Part shown: piece after piece, positions 50,587 through 59,854 of the stretch
Layout: each line of letters begins with the position of its first letter
Numbering within the stretch: the first letter of the stretch is position 1
Origin: Leptolinea sp964420995
Lineage (GTDB): Bacteria > Chloroflexota > Anaerolineae > Anaerolineales > Anaerolineaceae
Assembly (NCBI GenBank): GCA_964420995.1
Contig: CAYQUX010000003.1
Location: 172,335 to 236,334, forward strand
Length of the DNA stretch: 64,000 nucleotides
Direction: 5' to 3'
Notes under the pieces: generated by a model
Seen by the model: only the letters and a program-made list of their open reading frames with translations
What the model was told of the DNA's origin: nothing
Databases searched by the model: none
Made by a program: the position numbers and the translations under genes

Positions 50587-52428
50587 TCATGGTCCCTTCT
50601 TCCTTCGACTGACCACGACCACCACGACCACCACCATCACGATCACCAGCGTGCAGCAGCAGCAACCCAGCGCCAGCAAGACCAGTGTGGTGCTGTCGTC
50701 ATCGGCAAATCCCTCGTTCTCCACGGAGGGCAGAAAGGTTTTTGGTGTCGGCAGCGGCGGCACCTTTTCAGGCGCGGCGGCGGAAGATTCTGCCGCACCC
50801 ATCGCAGCGGCGAACTGGTCTTTTTCAATACGGACAGGCTTGACCACTGCGCCACTCTCAAAAGCCAACGCTCCGGGATTTGACGGACTACCGACCGAAA
50901 GCGTGGCCGCCTCACCTTCATGAATGGGCTGCGCGCCATACCCGCTGATGCCATCTTCAGTCACCAGCGCAACATGTACGGTACCCTCCTGCTGGCCGTA
51001 CACCGTCACGTCAATGGCATCATCCGGCAGGAAGAAAAACCACGACTTGCCGCCGTCCTCTTTGGGCAGGGCGTAAAACGAAACGTCTGCCGGCGCCTGG
51101 TTTATCCCGTTCTTGCCCGGCATGATGCCGGCTTCGCGTCCGTCCTTGAACTTCAGCATCACCGTCACCGGCGAATTGATCACCAGGATCTGCCTTACCG
51201 GCTGCGCGGCGGGCCGATTTTTATCATCCGCCGCCGGGTAAGATGCCGGTTTGCCTGTCAACTGCGGGTAAAGGTTGGCCATCCCATAGCTTGGTTCCGG
51301 GCTGTACCCGCTGTAAGCGTATAACCCCAGGGAAAGGAACCACGTTTTTATGTCATACACTTCCGGCCTCTGCGTTGGCCAGGGATCCAGCACCGTGCCG
51401 GTCTTCGTCCAATCGGTACCCGTGGGGAAGACCACCACGGCCACATGCCCGCCGCCGTTGGTCTGAATGGGGCCATATTCATATCCCGCCAGCATTTGCC
51501 GTACATTTGGGTCAGGGTTGGTACGCACACCATCCAAAAAATCCATCACCCGGTTCTGGTAACTGCCGCAGGTGTAATTCTCATTCCAGACATTTGCCAC
51601 GACAATATTGTTGAACCAGCCGCCCGTTTCCATCCCCACAAAATTCAGCGGCCAACCGGTGGGAATTCCATCCGTGTAGGCCTGCGTCAGTCGGTCAAGG
51701 TTGGCCGGCGCCTGTTGCGGTGCGACCATCGGTTTGGACTCCCAGCGCCGCGAGACCATCAACGTTCCTTTAGTCTTCTGTCCCGGCTTCCAGGTAAACT
51801 CGATGGTGTCAGTTTTTCCATCCAGGTAATCCTGCCGGTTTGACCACAATCCCTTGGCATCCACCGGCGTGTTGCCCGGCAGCCGGATCTTATAGGTGAC
51901 GGTTGGATCGCCGTATTTGCGGATAAATTCATTCATTTCTTCCCGGGTGATGAGCTGCTTCTCTCCGCCGAACCATTCCCCCAGGTCATACGATAGATCT
52001 TTGTCCGAGGAATTCTTGATCTTTGTCCACGACTCCTGCATTTGGGTGAAGTCGTATGTACCGGAATAGGTAAACAACCGGTAGCCGATCTCTGATTCCT
52101 CCACAGTAATGGTGTTGCCTTTCATTGATGCCGGAAATCCGCGGTTGGCATCCAGCCGGTAATCCGCGGTCAATTCCACTCGGTCATTTCCAGGTGATCC
52201 GATCTCGATGTTTTCCCACCCCTCCCCGTTCAATTGCTTGATATATGAGTCAAAATTAGCCGCTCCCTTTTCCCCCAAATCCGGTCCAAGCAAAGAAAGG
52301 TGGATCGTTCCAGTGCCGGACGCATCCGTGTTCATATCAACAAAATAGGTCAGTGAGATGCATCCCAGCACAGGAAAAGCAAGGATCAAGACTATTGCTA
52401 TGCGCAGGACTCTGCTTTTACGGTTCAT
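50587..52428 (-). CDS. large lipoprotein with C-terminal membrane anchor, possible cysteine-peptidase-like domain
   Basis: 613 residues from the ATG at 52428 (AAAGGA upstream). Lipobox PVLGC (Cys23) predicts lipid attachment. An N-terminal domain resembles LppM-type lipoproteins (TYFVDMNTDASGTGTIHLS). The middle has NYTCGSYQNRVMDFL near residue 290 and GGHVAVVVFPTG some 45 residues later, a Cys-then-His arrangement seen in papain/transglutaminase-like folds (inference). The C-terminus has a second membrane segment: four consecutive Cys, then a run of Val, then SRRKKGP. The protein is thus tethered at both ends. No operon partner on this strand. Confidence 0.7.
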   Translation of the reverse strand: MNRKSRVLRIAIVLILAFPVLGCISLTYFVDMNTDASGTGTIHLSLLGPDLGEKGAANFDSYIKQLNGEGWENIEIGSPGNDRVELTADYRLDANRGFPASMKGNTITVEESEIGYRLFTYSGTYDFTQMQESWTKIKNSSDKDLSYDLGEWFGGEKQLITREEMNEFIRKYGDPTVTYKIRLPGNTPVDAKGLWSNRQDYLDGKTDTIEFTWKPGQKTKGTLMVSRRWESKPMVAPQQAPANLDRLTQAYTDGIPTGWPLNFVGMETGGWFNNIVVANVWNENYTCGSYQNRVMDFLDGVRTNPDPNVRQMLAGYEYGPIQTNGGGHVAVVVFPTGTDWTKTGTVLDPWPTQRPEVYDIKTWFLSLGLYAYSGYSPEPSYGMANLYPQLTGKPASYPAADDKNRPAAQPVRQILVINSPVTVMLKFKDGREAGIMPGKNGINQAPADVSFYALPKEDGGKSWFFFLPDDAIDVTVYGQQEGTVHVALVTEDGISGYGAQPIHEGEAATLSVGSPSNPGALAFESGAVVKPVRIEKDQFAAAMGAAESSAAAPEKVPPLPTPKTFLPSVENEGFADDDSTTLVLLALGCCCCTLVIVMVVVVVVVVSRRKKGP

Positions 52429-52831
52429 TGGGTTCCTTTCCACCTGAAACACGGCAATGAAAGAACGATGACCGATTATTTTTCAAAATGTGTTTGTGAT
52501 TGACTGAAATGTTATCTGGTTTATGACGTGATCAGGCAACAAAAGTTGAGGGTTTGAAATTGTCGAGCGGCAGTCTCATTGTAGCAATTTCCCCGATCAA
52601 TTCAAACAACAGTAAGGAAAGAGGTATTTAATTCTGTACCGTAACAAAGAAAATCAGGTCAAGTTTCTCCTGTATGCAATAGAAAACCACCAAACAGGTA
52701 TTAGCGATCCTCAACAGGCTGGCTATTGCATTTGACGTATCCGGCTGATTAAGACAATCTACCCGCAAATAATTGACGTTTGATATAGGGTTTTGATCCT
52801 GTTTTTGTTTAATTTTTGATCAGGAGGGGCC
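52429..52831. other. divergent intergenic region
   Basis: About 400 bases between divergent genes. Apart from the minus-strand promoter at 52578-52605 and the Shine-Dalgarno GGAGGGG before the plus-strand gene, I see no ORF, strong hairpin or repeat. Confidence 0.6.
52578..52605 (-). promoter_or_regulatory. promoter of the lipoprotein gene
   Basis: On the minus strand TTGAAT (52605-52600), 16-base spacer, TACAAT (52583-52578). It implies a leader of about 140 bases before the ATG at 52428. Confidence 0.65.
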
Positions 52832-53212
52832 ATGTCATTTCAGATCACCTATATTGAGAAAGAAAAAATCATCGAAGTGAAGTTGCTGGTTGATTTAAAC
52901 TGGCCGATCATTCTGCAGATTGTGCCGATCGTCTCCAGATTGATCAGGGACAAAGGCTGCGATAGCATATTGCTGGATTTCCGGAACATCAATTTAGACC
53001 TCTCCACAGTGGGAATGTTCCAGACTCCGGAAAAACTGCGCGAAGAATTTGAGAAGCACGGCGTTAATCTGATGCTCATCAAACGCGCCTTACTAATTTC
53101 CAGCTATGATGAAGACCATCACTTTTTTGAAACCGTAATGGTCAACCGCGGCCACCTATTCAGCCTTTTTCTTAAACGAGATGAAGCCATAGCCTGGTTG
53201 GGCTCGAAATAA
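52832..53212 (+). CDS. small cytoplasmic protein of unknown function, STAS-like
   Basis: 126 residues with a good Shine-Dalgarno (GGAGGGG). Alternating strands and helices, with a central SILLDFRNINLDLSTVGMF segment, recall STAS or SpoIIAA-like domains, where a strand is followed by a loop that can be phosphorylated; here Ser/Thr residues occur at that place. No sigma factor, anti-sigma kinase or phosphatase is next to it. The assignment is tentative. Confidence 0.6.
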   Translation: MSFQITYIEKEKIIEVKLLVDLNWPIILQIVPIVSRLIRDKGCDSILLDFRNINLDLSTVGMFQTPEKLREEFEKHGVNLMLIKRALLISSYDEDHHFFETVMVNRGHLFSLFLKRDEAIAWLGSK

Positions 53213-53328
53213 TCCTTAATAACTGGTTCTATTGCCATTAATGAGACAAAACAAATAAAAAGTTATGACAGGTTTTTCTCCTGTCATCCTGCGGAAATTC
53301 GCTGCTGTCATCAATATGTGATTTATAT

Positions 53329-53736
53329 TTAATTTCTGGGTTCCGTCTTACCGTGATGATAGTTCCACAGGCTGAATCCTGAAAGCACGATCAGCGCGAT
53401 CTGTAGAATTAGGATAGGGATATTGCGAACCGGGTCAACCTGCGCGGTGAGCAATCCATACACCCGGTAGCCCATCAACCCGCTGAGCACCGGAAAAACA
53501 GTGATGGCCAGCACACCGTGGCGTTCCAACGGTTTAAAAGCTGCCCAGACCAGCAAAATCGTCCAGCCCCACATCAGCGCGGCTGCCGTAGCCGTGGGAA
53601 CGCTGTAGACAGCGGGGTTTTCTGCGCCGGTCATCCACCGATCCAACGCCGGGAACATCAACATCAATGCGGCAACCGCGTCAACTACCGCTCCTATCCA
53701 GCATGTCAATTTGATCCAGAAAGCTTTCGAATTCAT
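53329..53736 (-). CDS. four-helix membrane protein downstream of a TetR regulator
   Basis: 135 residues from the ATG at 53736 (GGAG 7 bases upstream); the frame is open further upstream but those codons lie in the gap after the TetR gene. Four hydrophobic segments at about 8-28, 45-65, 73-93 and 104-124. No family recognised. Located 85 bases after the TetR gene on the same strand and therefore a likely target of it. Confidence 0.65.
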   Translation of the reverse strand: MNSKAFWIKLTCWIGAVVDAVAALMLMFPALDRWMTGAENPAVYSVPTATAAALMWGWTILLVWAAFKPLERHGVLAITVFPVLSGLMGYRVYGLLTAQVDPVRNIPILILQIALIVLSGFSLWNYHHGKTEPRN

Positions 53737-53821
53737 TTTCATTCTCCATTCGTTTTTTTGTGGAAGGATAATACTATATACTCTATAGGTTTTTCGTTTC
53801 CTCCTGGTAAATAAAAAAAGA

Positions 53822-54361
53822 TCAGGCAAGCAGCTTGAACACAGCGTCGCAGGTCGGCTGCTCCACACGGCTGTCAGGATCGGCGCGCAGAGTCTGCAAA
53901 CCCTGCACTACAATTCCTTTGAGGAAGGCACGGTTCAGCTCATCCTCAGGCAGGTTAAATTCACCCGCTTGCAGACCGTCATCCACTACCTGCATCAAAA
54001 TGGACTCATACGCCGATTGAAAGACTCGCGTGGCCATATCATCACGGTCATGCAGATCCAACCCGTGGCTGGTTTTCACATACAGGCTGGCATTGTCAAA
54101 GATCAGGTGGATCAACATACGCAATCGGGCCGCCGCCGAGGGCATGCCTTCCATGCGTCTCAGCATGGCCTGTCCTGCCTGGTCCGCCTCTCGCTGGATG
54201 ATGTAGGCAAACACATCATCTTTACTGTCAAAATATTCATAAATCGTTTTCTTGCTGATGTGCATTTCCGCCGCCACATCATCCACAGACGTTTTTTTTA
54301 GTCCATAATGATGGAAATATTTCTTGAACATCTCTGCAATTTCATCGCGGCGGTCAGGCAT
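53822..54361 (-). CDS. TetR/AcrR-family transcriptional regulator
   Basis: 179 residues from the ATG at 54361 (GGAG 7 bases upstream). The N-terminal helix-turn-helix reads KKTSVDDVAAEMHISKKTIYEYFDSKDDVF, the classic TetR pattern ending in Y-x-Y/H-F. The ligand domain is not assignable. A dyad just upstream of the gene is a candidate autoregulatory operator, and the following membrane-protein gene a candidate target. Confidence 0.92.
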   Translation of the reverse strand: MPDRRDEIAEMFKKYFHHYGLKKTSVDDVAAEMHISKKTIYEYFDSKDDVFAYIIQREADQAGQAMLRRMEGMPSAAARLRMLIHLIFDNASLYVKTSHGLDLHDRDDMATRVFQSAYESILMQVVDDGLQAGEFNLPEDELNRAFLKGIVVQGLQTLRADPDSRVEQPTCDAVFKLLA

Positions 54362-54373
54362 CAATATTCTCCG

Positions 54374-54399
54374 ATAAACTATTTTCGTTTCTAGTTTAC
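54374..54399. promoter_or_regulatory. candidate TetR operator
   Basis: Inverted arms TAAACTA (54375-54381) and TAGTTTA (54392-54398) separated by 10 bases, 13 bases upstream of the TetR start. TetR-family operators are usually dyads overlapping their own promoter. Confidence 0.5.
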
Positions 54400-54483
54400 C
54401 GGATTTTCTGAAAATGTCAAGAGTTGAATTTAAACGCAGGCTAGAATTTGATATCCATGCCCTATTTGATCAATTTTCCCGCA

Positions 54484-55581
54484 TCAAAATAATTCGTCAT
54501 ATACATGGGAAAATTCGTCTTGAAGGGTGGTAAATGCTTCGATCACATCCGGATCAAAATGCTCTCCCTGACCCTCCAGAATGATACGGCAACTGGATAC
54601 ATGATCAAAAGCGGCTTTGTATGGCCGTTTGGAACGCAGCGCATCATACACATCAGCCACAGCAAGAATACGCGCAGAAAGTGGAATGGCGTCGCCTTTT
54701 ATACCATCCGGGTAACCCGTGCCGTTCCATTTTTCATGGTGGCTGCGGGAAATCTCTAATCCGGTGTCTATAAAACTATTCCTGGTATACCGGTCTTTCA
54801 CCGTTTCCAGAATTTCAAATCCGATCAACGGATGGGTTTTCATGATCTCAAACTCATGCGTGTTAAGTCTGCCAGGCTTGAGCAGAATATGATCAGGTAT
54901 TCCGACTTTACCAATATCATGCAGCGGGCTTGCATGAATGATATTGTCAATGAAAATGGGTGAGATCTGGTTTTGAAACCTGGGTTTATCCACCAACCTC
55001 TCAACCAGTAATTTACAGAAGTACTGGATGCGTTCAATATGCAAGCCGGTATCTTCATCGCGGTATTCCGCCAGTTTGGCCAGTGCGAGAATAGTGGCCA
55101 GTTGCGAATCTGAAATCTCATTGACCTGTTCGATGACTTTTTCTTCCAGGTGACGGTTGTATTCCTTTAATTCATTTTGCAGCCTGGCCAGCCGCAGATG
55201 GTTTTCGACCCTCGCTCGAACTTCCTCCAGTTGGAACGGTTTTGTGATGTAATCCACGCCTCCCACGTTAAAAGCCTTCACCTTGTCCAGTGATTCGGTC
55301 AACGCGCTGATGAATATGACAGGCACCTTAGCCAGCGCCGGGTTTTCTTTCAGGCGGATACAGACCTCATAACCGTCCATTTCGGGCATGGTGATATCCA
55401 GAAGGATCAGGTCTGGCAGTTGGTTCTCTGCCGCCTTCAAGGCGCCGCTGCCATCCAGCACAGGTCGGACCTTGTGACCCTGCTGCTTCAACATGCCGGA
55501 GAGTATCTGAATATTCGCCAGTGTATCATCAACGATCAAAATATCAGCGGGAGTGCATGGATCGGGGGAGGGACTTTCCAA
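54484..55581 (-). CDS. response regulator with HD-GYP phosphodiesterase domain
   Basis: 365 residues from a TTG at 55581 with AAGGAG 6 bases upstream. Receiver domain first (ILIVDDTLANIQIL, phospho-acceptor Asp in LILLDITMPEMDGYE, Lys in ITKPFQ), a short coiled-coil linker, then an HD-GYP domain with HASPLHDIGKVGIP and the HHEKWNGTGYPDGIKG stretch that contains the GYP. HD-GYP enzymes break down cyclic di-GMP; metal-binding His and Asp residues are intact. It follows the hybrid kinase gene by 2 bases and is its likely partner. Confidence 0.93.
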   Translation of the reverse strand: MESPSPDPCTPADILIVDDTLANIQILSGMLKQQGHKVRPVLDGSGALKAAENQLPDLILLDITMPEMDGYEVCIRLKENPALAKVPVIFISALTESLDKVKAFNVGGVDYITKPFQLEEVRARVENHLRLARLQNELKEYNRHLEEKVIEQVNEISDSQLATILALAKLAEYRDEDTGLHIERIQYFCKLLVERLVDKPRFQNQISPIFIDNIIHASPLHDIGKVGIPDHILLKPGRLNTHEFEIMKTHPLIGFEILETVKDRYTRNSFIDTGLEISRSHHEKWNGTGYPDGIKGDAIPLSARILAVADVYDALRSKRPYKAAFDHVSSCRIILEGQGEHFDPDVIEAFTTLQDEFSHVYDELF

Positions 55582-55583
55582 GA

Positions 55584-57974
55584 TCAACTCCTTGCTTGCA
55601 AAAGTGTAATTATCTCCCCATATTTTAACCGCTCTGCCAGTTCTTGCAATTCCTCTGCTGCAGCCGGCCATTGCGGGGTTATCAGTTCCAACGTGTCCAT
55701 CAGCGCATCCAGGTCGGCACTTAAACAGGCCGCCATTATCTGTTCTTTCAGGGCTTCAGGGATGGAATCAAGTTCATTCTCAGCGGTACCAGGTGTTTCC
55801 TTGAGGTTTGATTGCTGTTCATGCAACTCATTATCAGAGAAATACGCATATTCCAACCCCAGGCAGGAGCCGATCATTTCAAACAGTTCCTCCTCCTGGA
55901 TCGGTTTCCGCAGGTAACCATCCATGCCGGTGTCGAGAATAGCCTGCTTTTCCTCCTCAAACGCGCTGGCTGTGGCGGCGATGATGGGAACATGCTGACC
56001 TTTTTCTTCTTTGCGAATCTGCCTTGTGGCTTCCAGTCCATTCATCACGGGCATACGAATATCCATAATGATCAGATGGGGAGTCCATTCTTTCCACAAG
56101 TCCAATCCTTCCTGCCCGTTGACAGCTTCATTGACGTCAAATCCGACTTGAGTCAGGAGGGAGGATAGGAGTTCGCAGCTTTCTTTTACATCATCCACAA
56201 TCAATATCCTGAATCCGGTTGATGGATTTTTTATCTTCTTGATTTTGAATATGGATTTCCGCCTTTCAGGTTGCGATTGCCTGTCTTCCTGTACGGTTAT
56301 CTCCAGGGTAAAGCAGCTTCCCACACCCGGTTCACTGATAACACTGATCTGCCCATTGAGCATTCTGGCAAATCGCTGGCTGATCGCCAGTCCCAGCCCG
56401 GTTCCACCTTCAGCAATGCCACTCGAGGTTTGTTGAAATACCTGGAAAAGTTTATTAATATCTTCTGCCGTGATTCCTATGCCGCTATCTTCCACCTGAA
56501 TGGTCAATTTCCAGTTATCGTCATCAAGGCGGTTCGCGTCGACAATACAGCGCACTCTACCCTGCCGGGTAAACTTGACGGCATTACCAATCAAATTGAT
56601 TAGAATCTGGCGGATTTTGCTCTCATCCGAGATGATAATATGAGGTACACGATCCTCATAGATTAGATCAAAAGCCAGGTGCTTTTCGTCTGTGCGCACC
56701 TGAAACATGGATTTCAAATCCTGCAATAGGGCAAAAAGGTCAAACGAACATACATTCAGGGTTGACCGGCCGGCTTCGATCTTTGAAATCTCCAGAATGT
56801 CATTGATGAGCTCCAGAAGGTGCTCCCCGCTGGTGTGGATGGTGGTCAATTGATGGCGCTGCTGGGTGGTCAGATCAGGTTCACGCAATAATAATTGTGA
56901 AAATCCCAATATGGCATTCAACGGTGTTCGAATCTCGTGTGACATATTGGCAAGGAATGAGCTTTTAGCCCGATTGGCTTCTTCCGCCTGAATCTTGGCC
57001 TCTTCGAGAGCCTGTGCGGTTTTGCGCTCCTGGGTGATATCCCGGGCGATGCCCACCAGTCCGATGATTTGATCCTGGTTGTCGCGTAGAGGAACTTTCG
57101 TCGTCATAATCCAGCGCTCATTACCATTTTGATCAGCGCTAGGTTCAACAATGTTTATCAGTTCCAAACCATCTTCAATGACCTTCTTATCATCGGCAAT
57201 GTAACGTGTGGCTAATTCAGGTGAATAAAAATCCAGATCGTTTTTTCCCAGTAATTGGTCTGGATTGGATACACCCATTACTTTCGCGTCACTCAAGTTA
57301 CTCAGGGTAAAACGACATTCCCGATCACGGGCGAAAATCTGGTCGGGAATGTTATCAATAACCGTGCGGAGTAAGCGGCGTTCGGCGTCAAGCGCCTGCT
57401 GAGTTTGCAGGCTTTCCGCGTAAATGCGCGCCCGCCATAACGCGTTGCTGATATAGCCCCCGGTGGCTTCCAATAAATTCCGGTCCGTTTGAGATAGTTG
57501 TTTGCCTCTTGTTGTTTCTACATTTAAGACACCAACCACGTTTTTTTCATCAAAAAGCGGAATACAAATCTTTGACCCCATCCCATGTTCTGGGTTTATA
57601 CCATGCTCACTTTCAGGTTTCTCTGCCGCCAGCATCGATATACCACTGCGGACGACTTGCCCTTCAATATTGTCGGCAACAGGCAACCATTCTTCGATTT
57701 CTGCGAATCCTGCCTGATTTCTTAAAATCAGTCGATCATCCTGCAGGGTATAAAAACTGACCATGGATTTTTTGAACGACGCGGCTATACCCTTCGTTAC
57801 ATTTTCTGCAATTTTGCTTACGTCCAGCTCCCGGGCAATGGAATTACGCACCTTATCCAACGCCACCATCTTTTTCATTTGTTTCAGGGCTGATTGATAC
57901 AGGTCTTTATAGTGATTCTCAACCGGGATTGATGTTTTTTCTTTCAAGTTATGTTTTGACCTGTCAATTTCCAT
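55584..57974 (-). CDS. hybrid sensor histidine kinase (GAF-PAS-HisKA-HATPase-REC)
   Basis: 796 residues from the ATG at 57974; an upstream GTG (58046) is possible and neither has a clear Shine-Dalgarno. Order of domains: a GAF-type sensor at about 25-170, a PAS/PAC segment ending GLVGIARDITQERK at about 190-320, a HisKA dimerisation helix with MSHEIRTPLNAILGF (phospho-His near 346), an ATPase domain (NLIGNAVKFTRQG, DSGIGI, GGTGLGLAIS) and a C-terminal receiver with LIIMDIRMPVMNG. No membrane helix, so it is cytoplasmic. The final 60 residues are helical without a clear Hpt His. It is paired with the HD-GYP regulator. Confidence 0.93.
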   Translation of the reverse strand: MEIDRSKHNLKEKTSIPVENHYKDLYQSALKQMKKMVALDKVRNSIARELDVSKIAENVTKGIAASFKKSMVSFYTLQDDRLILRNQAGFAEIEEWLPVADNIEGQVVRSGISMLAAEKPESEHGINPEHGMGSKICIPLFDEKNVVGVLNVETTRGKQLSQTDRNLLEATGGYISNALWRARIYAESLQTQQALDAERRLLRTVIDNIPDQIFARDRECRFTLSNLSDAKVMGVSNPDQLLGKNDLDFYSPELATRYIADDKKVIEDGLELINIVEPSADQNGNERWIMTTKVPLRDNQDQIIGLVGIARDITQERKTAQALEEAKIQAEEANRAKSSFLANMSHEIRTPLNAILGFSQLLLREPDLTTQQRHQLTTIHTSGEHLLELINDILEISKIEAGRSTLNVCSFDLFALLQDLKSMFQVRTDEKHLAFDLIYEDRVPHIIISDESKIRQILINLIGNAVKFTRQGRVRCIVDANRLDDDNWKLTIQVEDSGIGITAEDINKLFQVFQQTSSGIAEGGTGLGLAISQRFARMLNGQISVISEPGVGSCFTLEITVQEDRQSQPERRKSIFKIKKIKNPSTGFRILIVDDVKESCELLSSLLTQVGFDVNEAVNGQEGLDLWKEWTPHLIIMDIRMPVMNGLEATRQIRKEEKGQHVPIIAATASAFEEEKQAILDTGMDGYLRKPIQEEELFEMIGSCLGLEYAYFSDNELHEQQSNLKETPGTAENELDSIPEALKEQIMAACLSADLDALMDTLELITPQWPAAAEELQELAERLKYGEIITLLQARS

Positions 57975-58289
57975 AATGGACTTAATATTCCGATTTGTAG
58001 TGTTATGAAAAGATCCAGAATAACTGACTTCAAATAAAAAATCCACTAGTTACTTTTACCAGCTTGATTTGTGCTGGTCGAATTAGACTGGAATGGGAAA
58101 AGATAACAAACCGGTGAGTTTCCATAATTCAATTAGATAGGCAAGTCCGATGTTTATTTATTTTAGTTTCTATTTGTACTATTATGCACATGTTTGGACC
58201 AAATAGATAATAAAAAAGTCAGAAATTAGAAAATTTTATGTTTTATTTATGTAAATCACGTATTTGCCATTTTCTTTGAGAGTATTAAT
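57975..58289. other. AT-rich intergenic region upstream of the histidine kinase
   Basis: About 315 bases with no ORF or repeat that I can support; it presumably holds the kinase promoter, but no hexamer pair is convincing. Confidence 0.5.
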
Positions 58290-58320
58290 GAGGGTGCGGT
58301 CATAATCTGTCCGCACTCTC
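58290..58320 (-). terminator. hairpin after the nitroreductase gene
   Basis: Stem GAGGGTGCGG / CCGCACTCTC (one G-T pair), 11-base loop, 6 bases beyond the minus-strand stop. The following T tract is weak. Confidence 0.55.
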
Positions 58321-58325
58321 ACAAT

Positions 58326-59384
58326 CTATATTTTGATCACAACATCATCAAATGCTTTCCGTTTGCGAGCGGCAGGATGCTCATCAGCATATCCCAGGCA
58401 TAATGCGGCGATCATTTCGGTTGATTCGCCCAACCATTCATTGATCTCTGCGTGGGCGGAGAACACATCGCAAACCCACAGGGAACCAATGCCCAGCTCT
58501 TCCGCGGTAAGAATCATGTTCTGAATGGCAGCGCCAACCGATTGCACATCCACAAGATCACGGAAGTATTGCCCCATGGAATCGGCAAGCCATGGAGCAG
58601 TGCGGTTTGGCCGGAAAATAAAGACTGTCGTCGGTGCCTGAGCCATAACTTCAAAGGAATGACGCGCTCCGCTGACATTCTGTCCTTCCTTTTCCCGGTT
58701 GGATAAACTCATATCCAATCGGACGATCATTTCATCGCGTTTTTCCCCCTGCACCACATAGAATTTCCAGGGTTGTCGATTCATCCCTGAAGGCGCCAGA
58801 ATGCCTGCCTGCAAGATCTTTCGTAAAGACTCTTCAGGGACCTGGTCGATTTTGTATTTCCGGATGCTTCGCCGTTGGCTGATAGCGTTAAAAACTCCCA
58901 AACCGTCTCGAAATTTATCAAGACGACTTTCGACTGCGGGTTTAATGGGAATGTATATTTCAACCCCCACCTCACCCGAACCTGCATTTGGAAGATAGTA
59001 TTCAAAACCTATGGCGGCATCATCCGGTTGCATACCAGTTGCATGAAACCACTGGCCGTAGACTTCCTGCACAGTGGCAGCCATGCTGGCCAATGTACAG
59101 TCAAATACGGCATATCGTGCGGCCGGTATTACGTGCTGCTCCAAACCGTTCGGGACTGCGGTTCCATCGGCAACGGCCACTCCGGCCAAATACGTTGTCA
59201 GGTTTTTAATGGTTAAGGAAGCTCCACAGCTTCCATTGTCAAAACTCAATGGTCTTAAAACTGGCTCCAGCGGGGCGTATTGTTTAGCCCATACATCAGC
59301 GTAATTAATCTCACCAGGCTGCCCGGCAGCCGTTACCCCCACAATGTTAAAGGAATGACGATCAACTATTCGTGGATTTAACAT
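58326..59384 (-). CDS. fusion of GyrI-like ligand-binding domain and nitroreductase
   Basis: 352 residues from the ATG at 59384 with GGAGG 6 bases upstream; two upstream in-frame starts overlap that site. Residues 1 to about 150 match the GyrI/AraC effector-binding fold (PARYAVFDCTLASM, VQEVYGQWFHATG and EVGVEIYIPIK at the usual spacing). Residues from about 165 are an FMN-dependent nitroreductase: SQRRSIRKYKIDQVPEESL, ILAPSGMNRQPWKFYVV, AAIQNMILTAEELGIGSLW and LCLGYADEHP. The fold reduces nitro groups or related electron acceptors with NAD(P)H; the GyrI part could bind hydrophobic ligands. Last gene of the minus-strand redox group. Confidence 0.88.
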   Translation of the reverse strand: MLNPRIVDRHSFNIVGVTAAGQPGEINYADVWAKQYAPLEPVLRPLSFDNGSCGASLTIKNLTTYLAGVAVADGTAVPNGLEQHVIPAARYAVFDCTLASMAATVQEVYGQWFHATGMQPDDAAIGFEYYLPNAGSGEVGVEIYIPIKPAVESRLDKFRDGLGVFNAISQRRSIRKYKIDQVPEESLRKILQAGILAPSGMNRQPWKFYVVQGEKRDEMIVRLDMSLSNREKEGQNVSGARHSFEVMAQAPTTVFIFRPNRTAPWLADSMGQYFRDLVDVQSVGAAIQNMILTAEELGIGSLWVCDVFSAHAEINEWLGESTEMIAALCLGYADEHPAARKRKAFDDVVIKI

Positions 59385-59518
59385 GATTTCCTCCATGGAT
59401 ATCTCATTCCGCACAGTGTAGAGGAAAATTTTTAGTATGTCAATGATTCTAGAAAATATTTTTTATAATTTAGACAAATGAGCTAATAAAATGGTACCCA
59501 CGATCCACCTGGCATTTT

Positions 59519-59854
59519 CTATGATCCATTATCAGCGATGTCATGGTCGATCTGCATCAATTCGATCGGGGCGCCATTGTCCTCAATGAACGCCACCAGC
59601 ACGCCGTGGCTCGGGCTGTTTGGTTCTATGATCACGTGCCGCCCTTTGATGGCGTCCTCCAGATTATCCACCTCAAAGGCCACATGTGCCACTGTTTTGA
59701 CCAACTCCGGATACGGGGCGTCATCTTCATAGCGCATCCACTCCACACCATACGGGTTACGGCCATACCCGCTCACAAAAACTTTCAGGTGTGGCAAATG
59801 TATCTCATCCCGTAGGTGTTCTTTCGTCGGGATTCCCGTGTGGTGGTATTTCAT
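59519..59854 (-). CDS. VOC/glyoxalase-superfamily-like protein
   Basis: 111 residues from the ATG at 59854, which overlaps the stop of the upstream flavoprotein gene (ATGA). One betaalphabetabetabeta module with VKTVAHVAFEVDNLEDAIKG, the VOC-type His, and a late Glu in GAPIELMQID that could bind metal. It resembles proteins annotated as glyoxalase-like of unknown substrate. The translational coupling suggests joint function with the flavoprotein. Confidence 0.75.
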   Translation of the reverse strand: MKYHHTGIPTKEHLRDEIHLPHLKVFVSGYGRNPYGVEWMRYEDDAPYPELVKTVAHVAFEVDNLEDAIKGRHVIIEPNSPSHGVLVAFIEDNGAPIELMQIDHDIADNGS

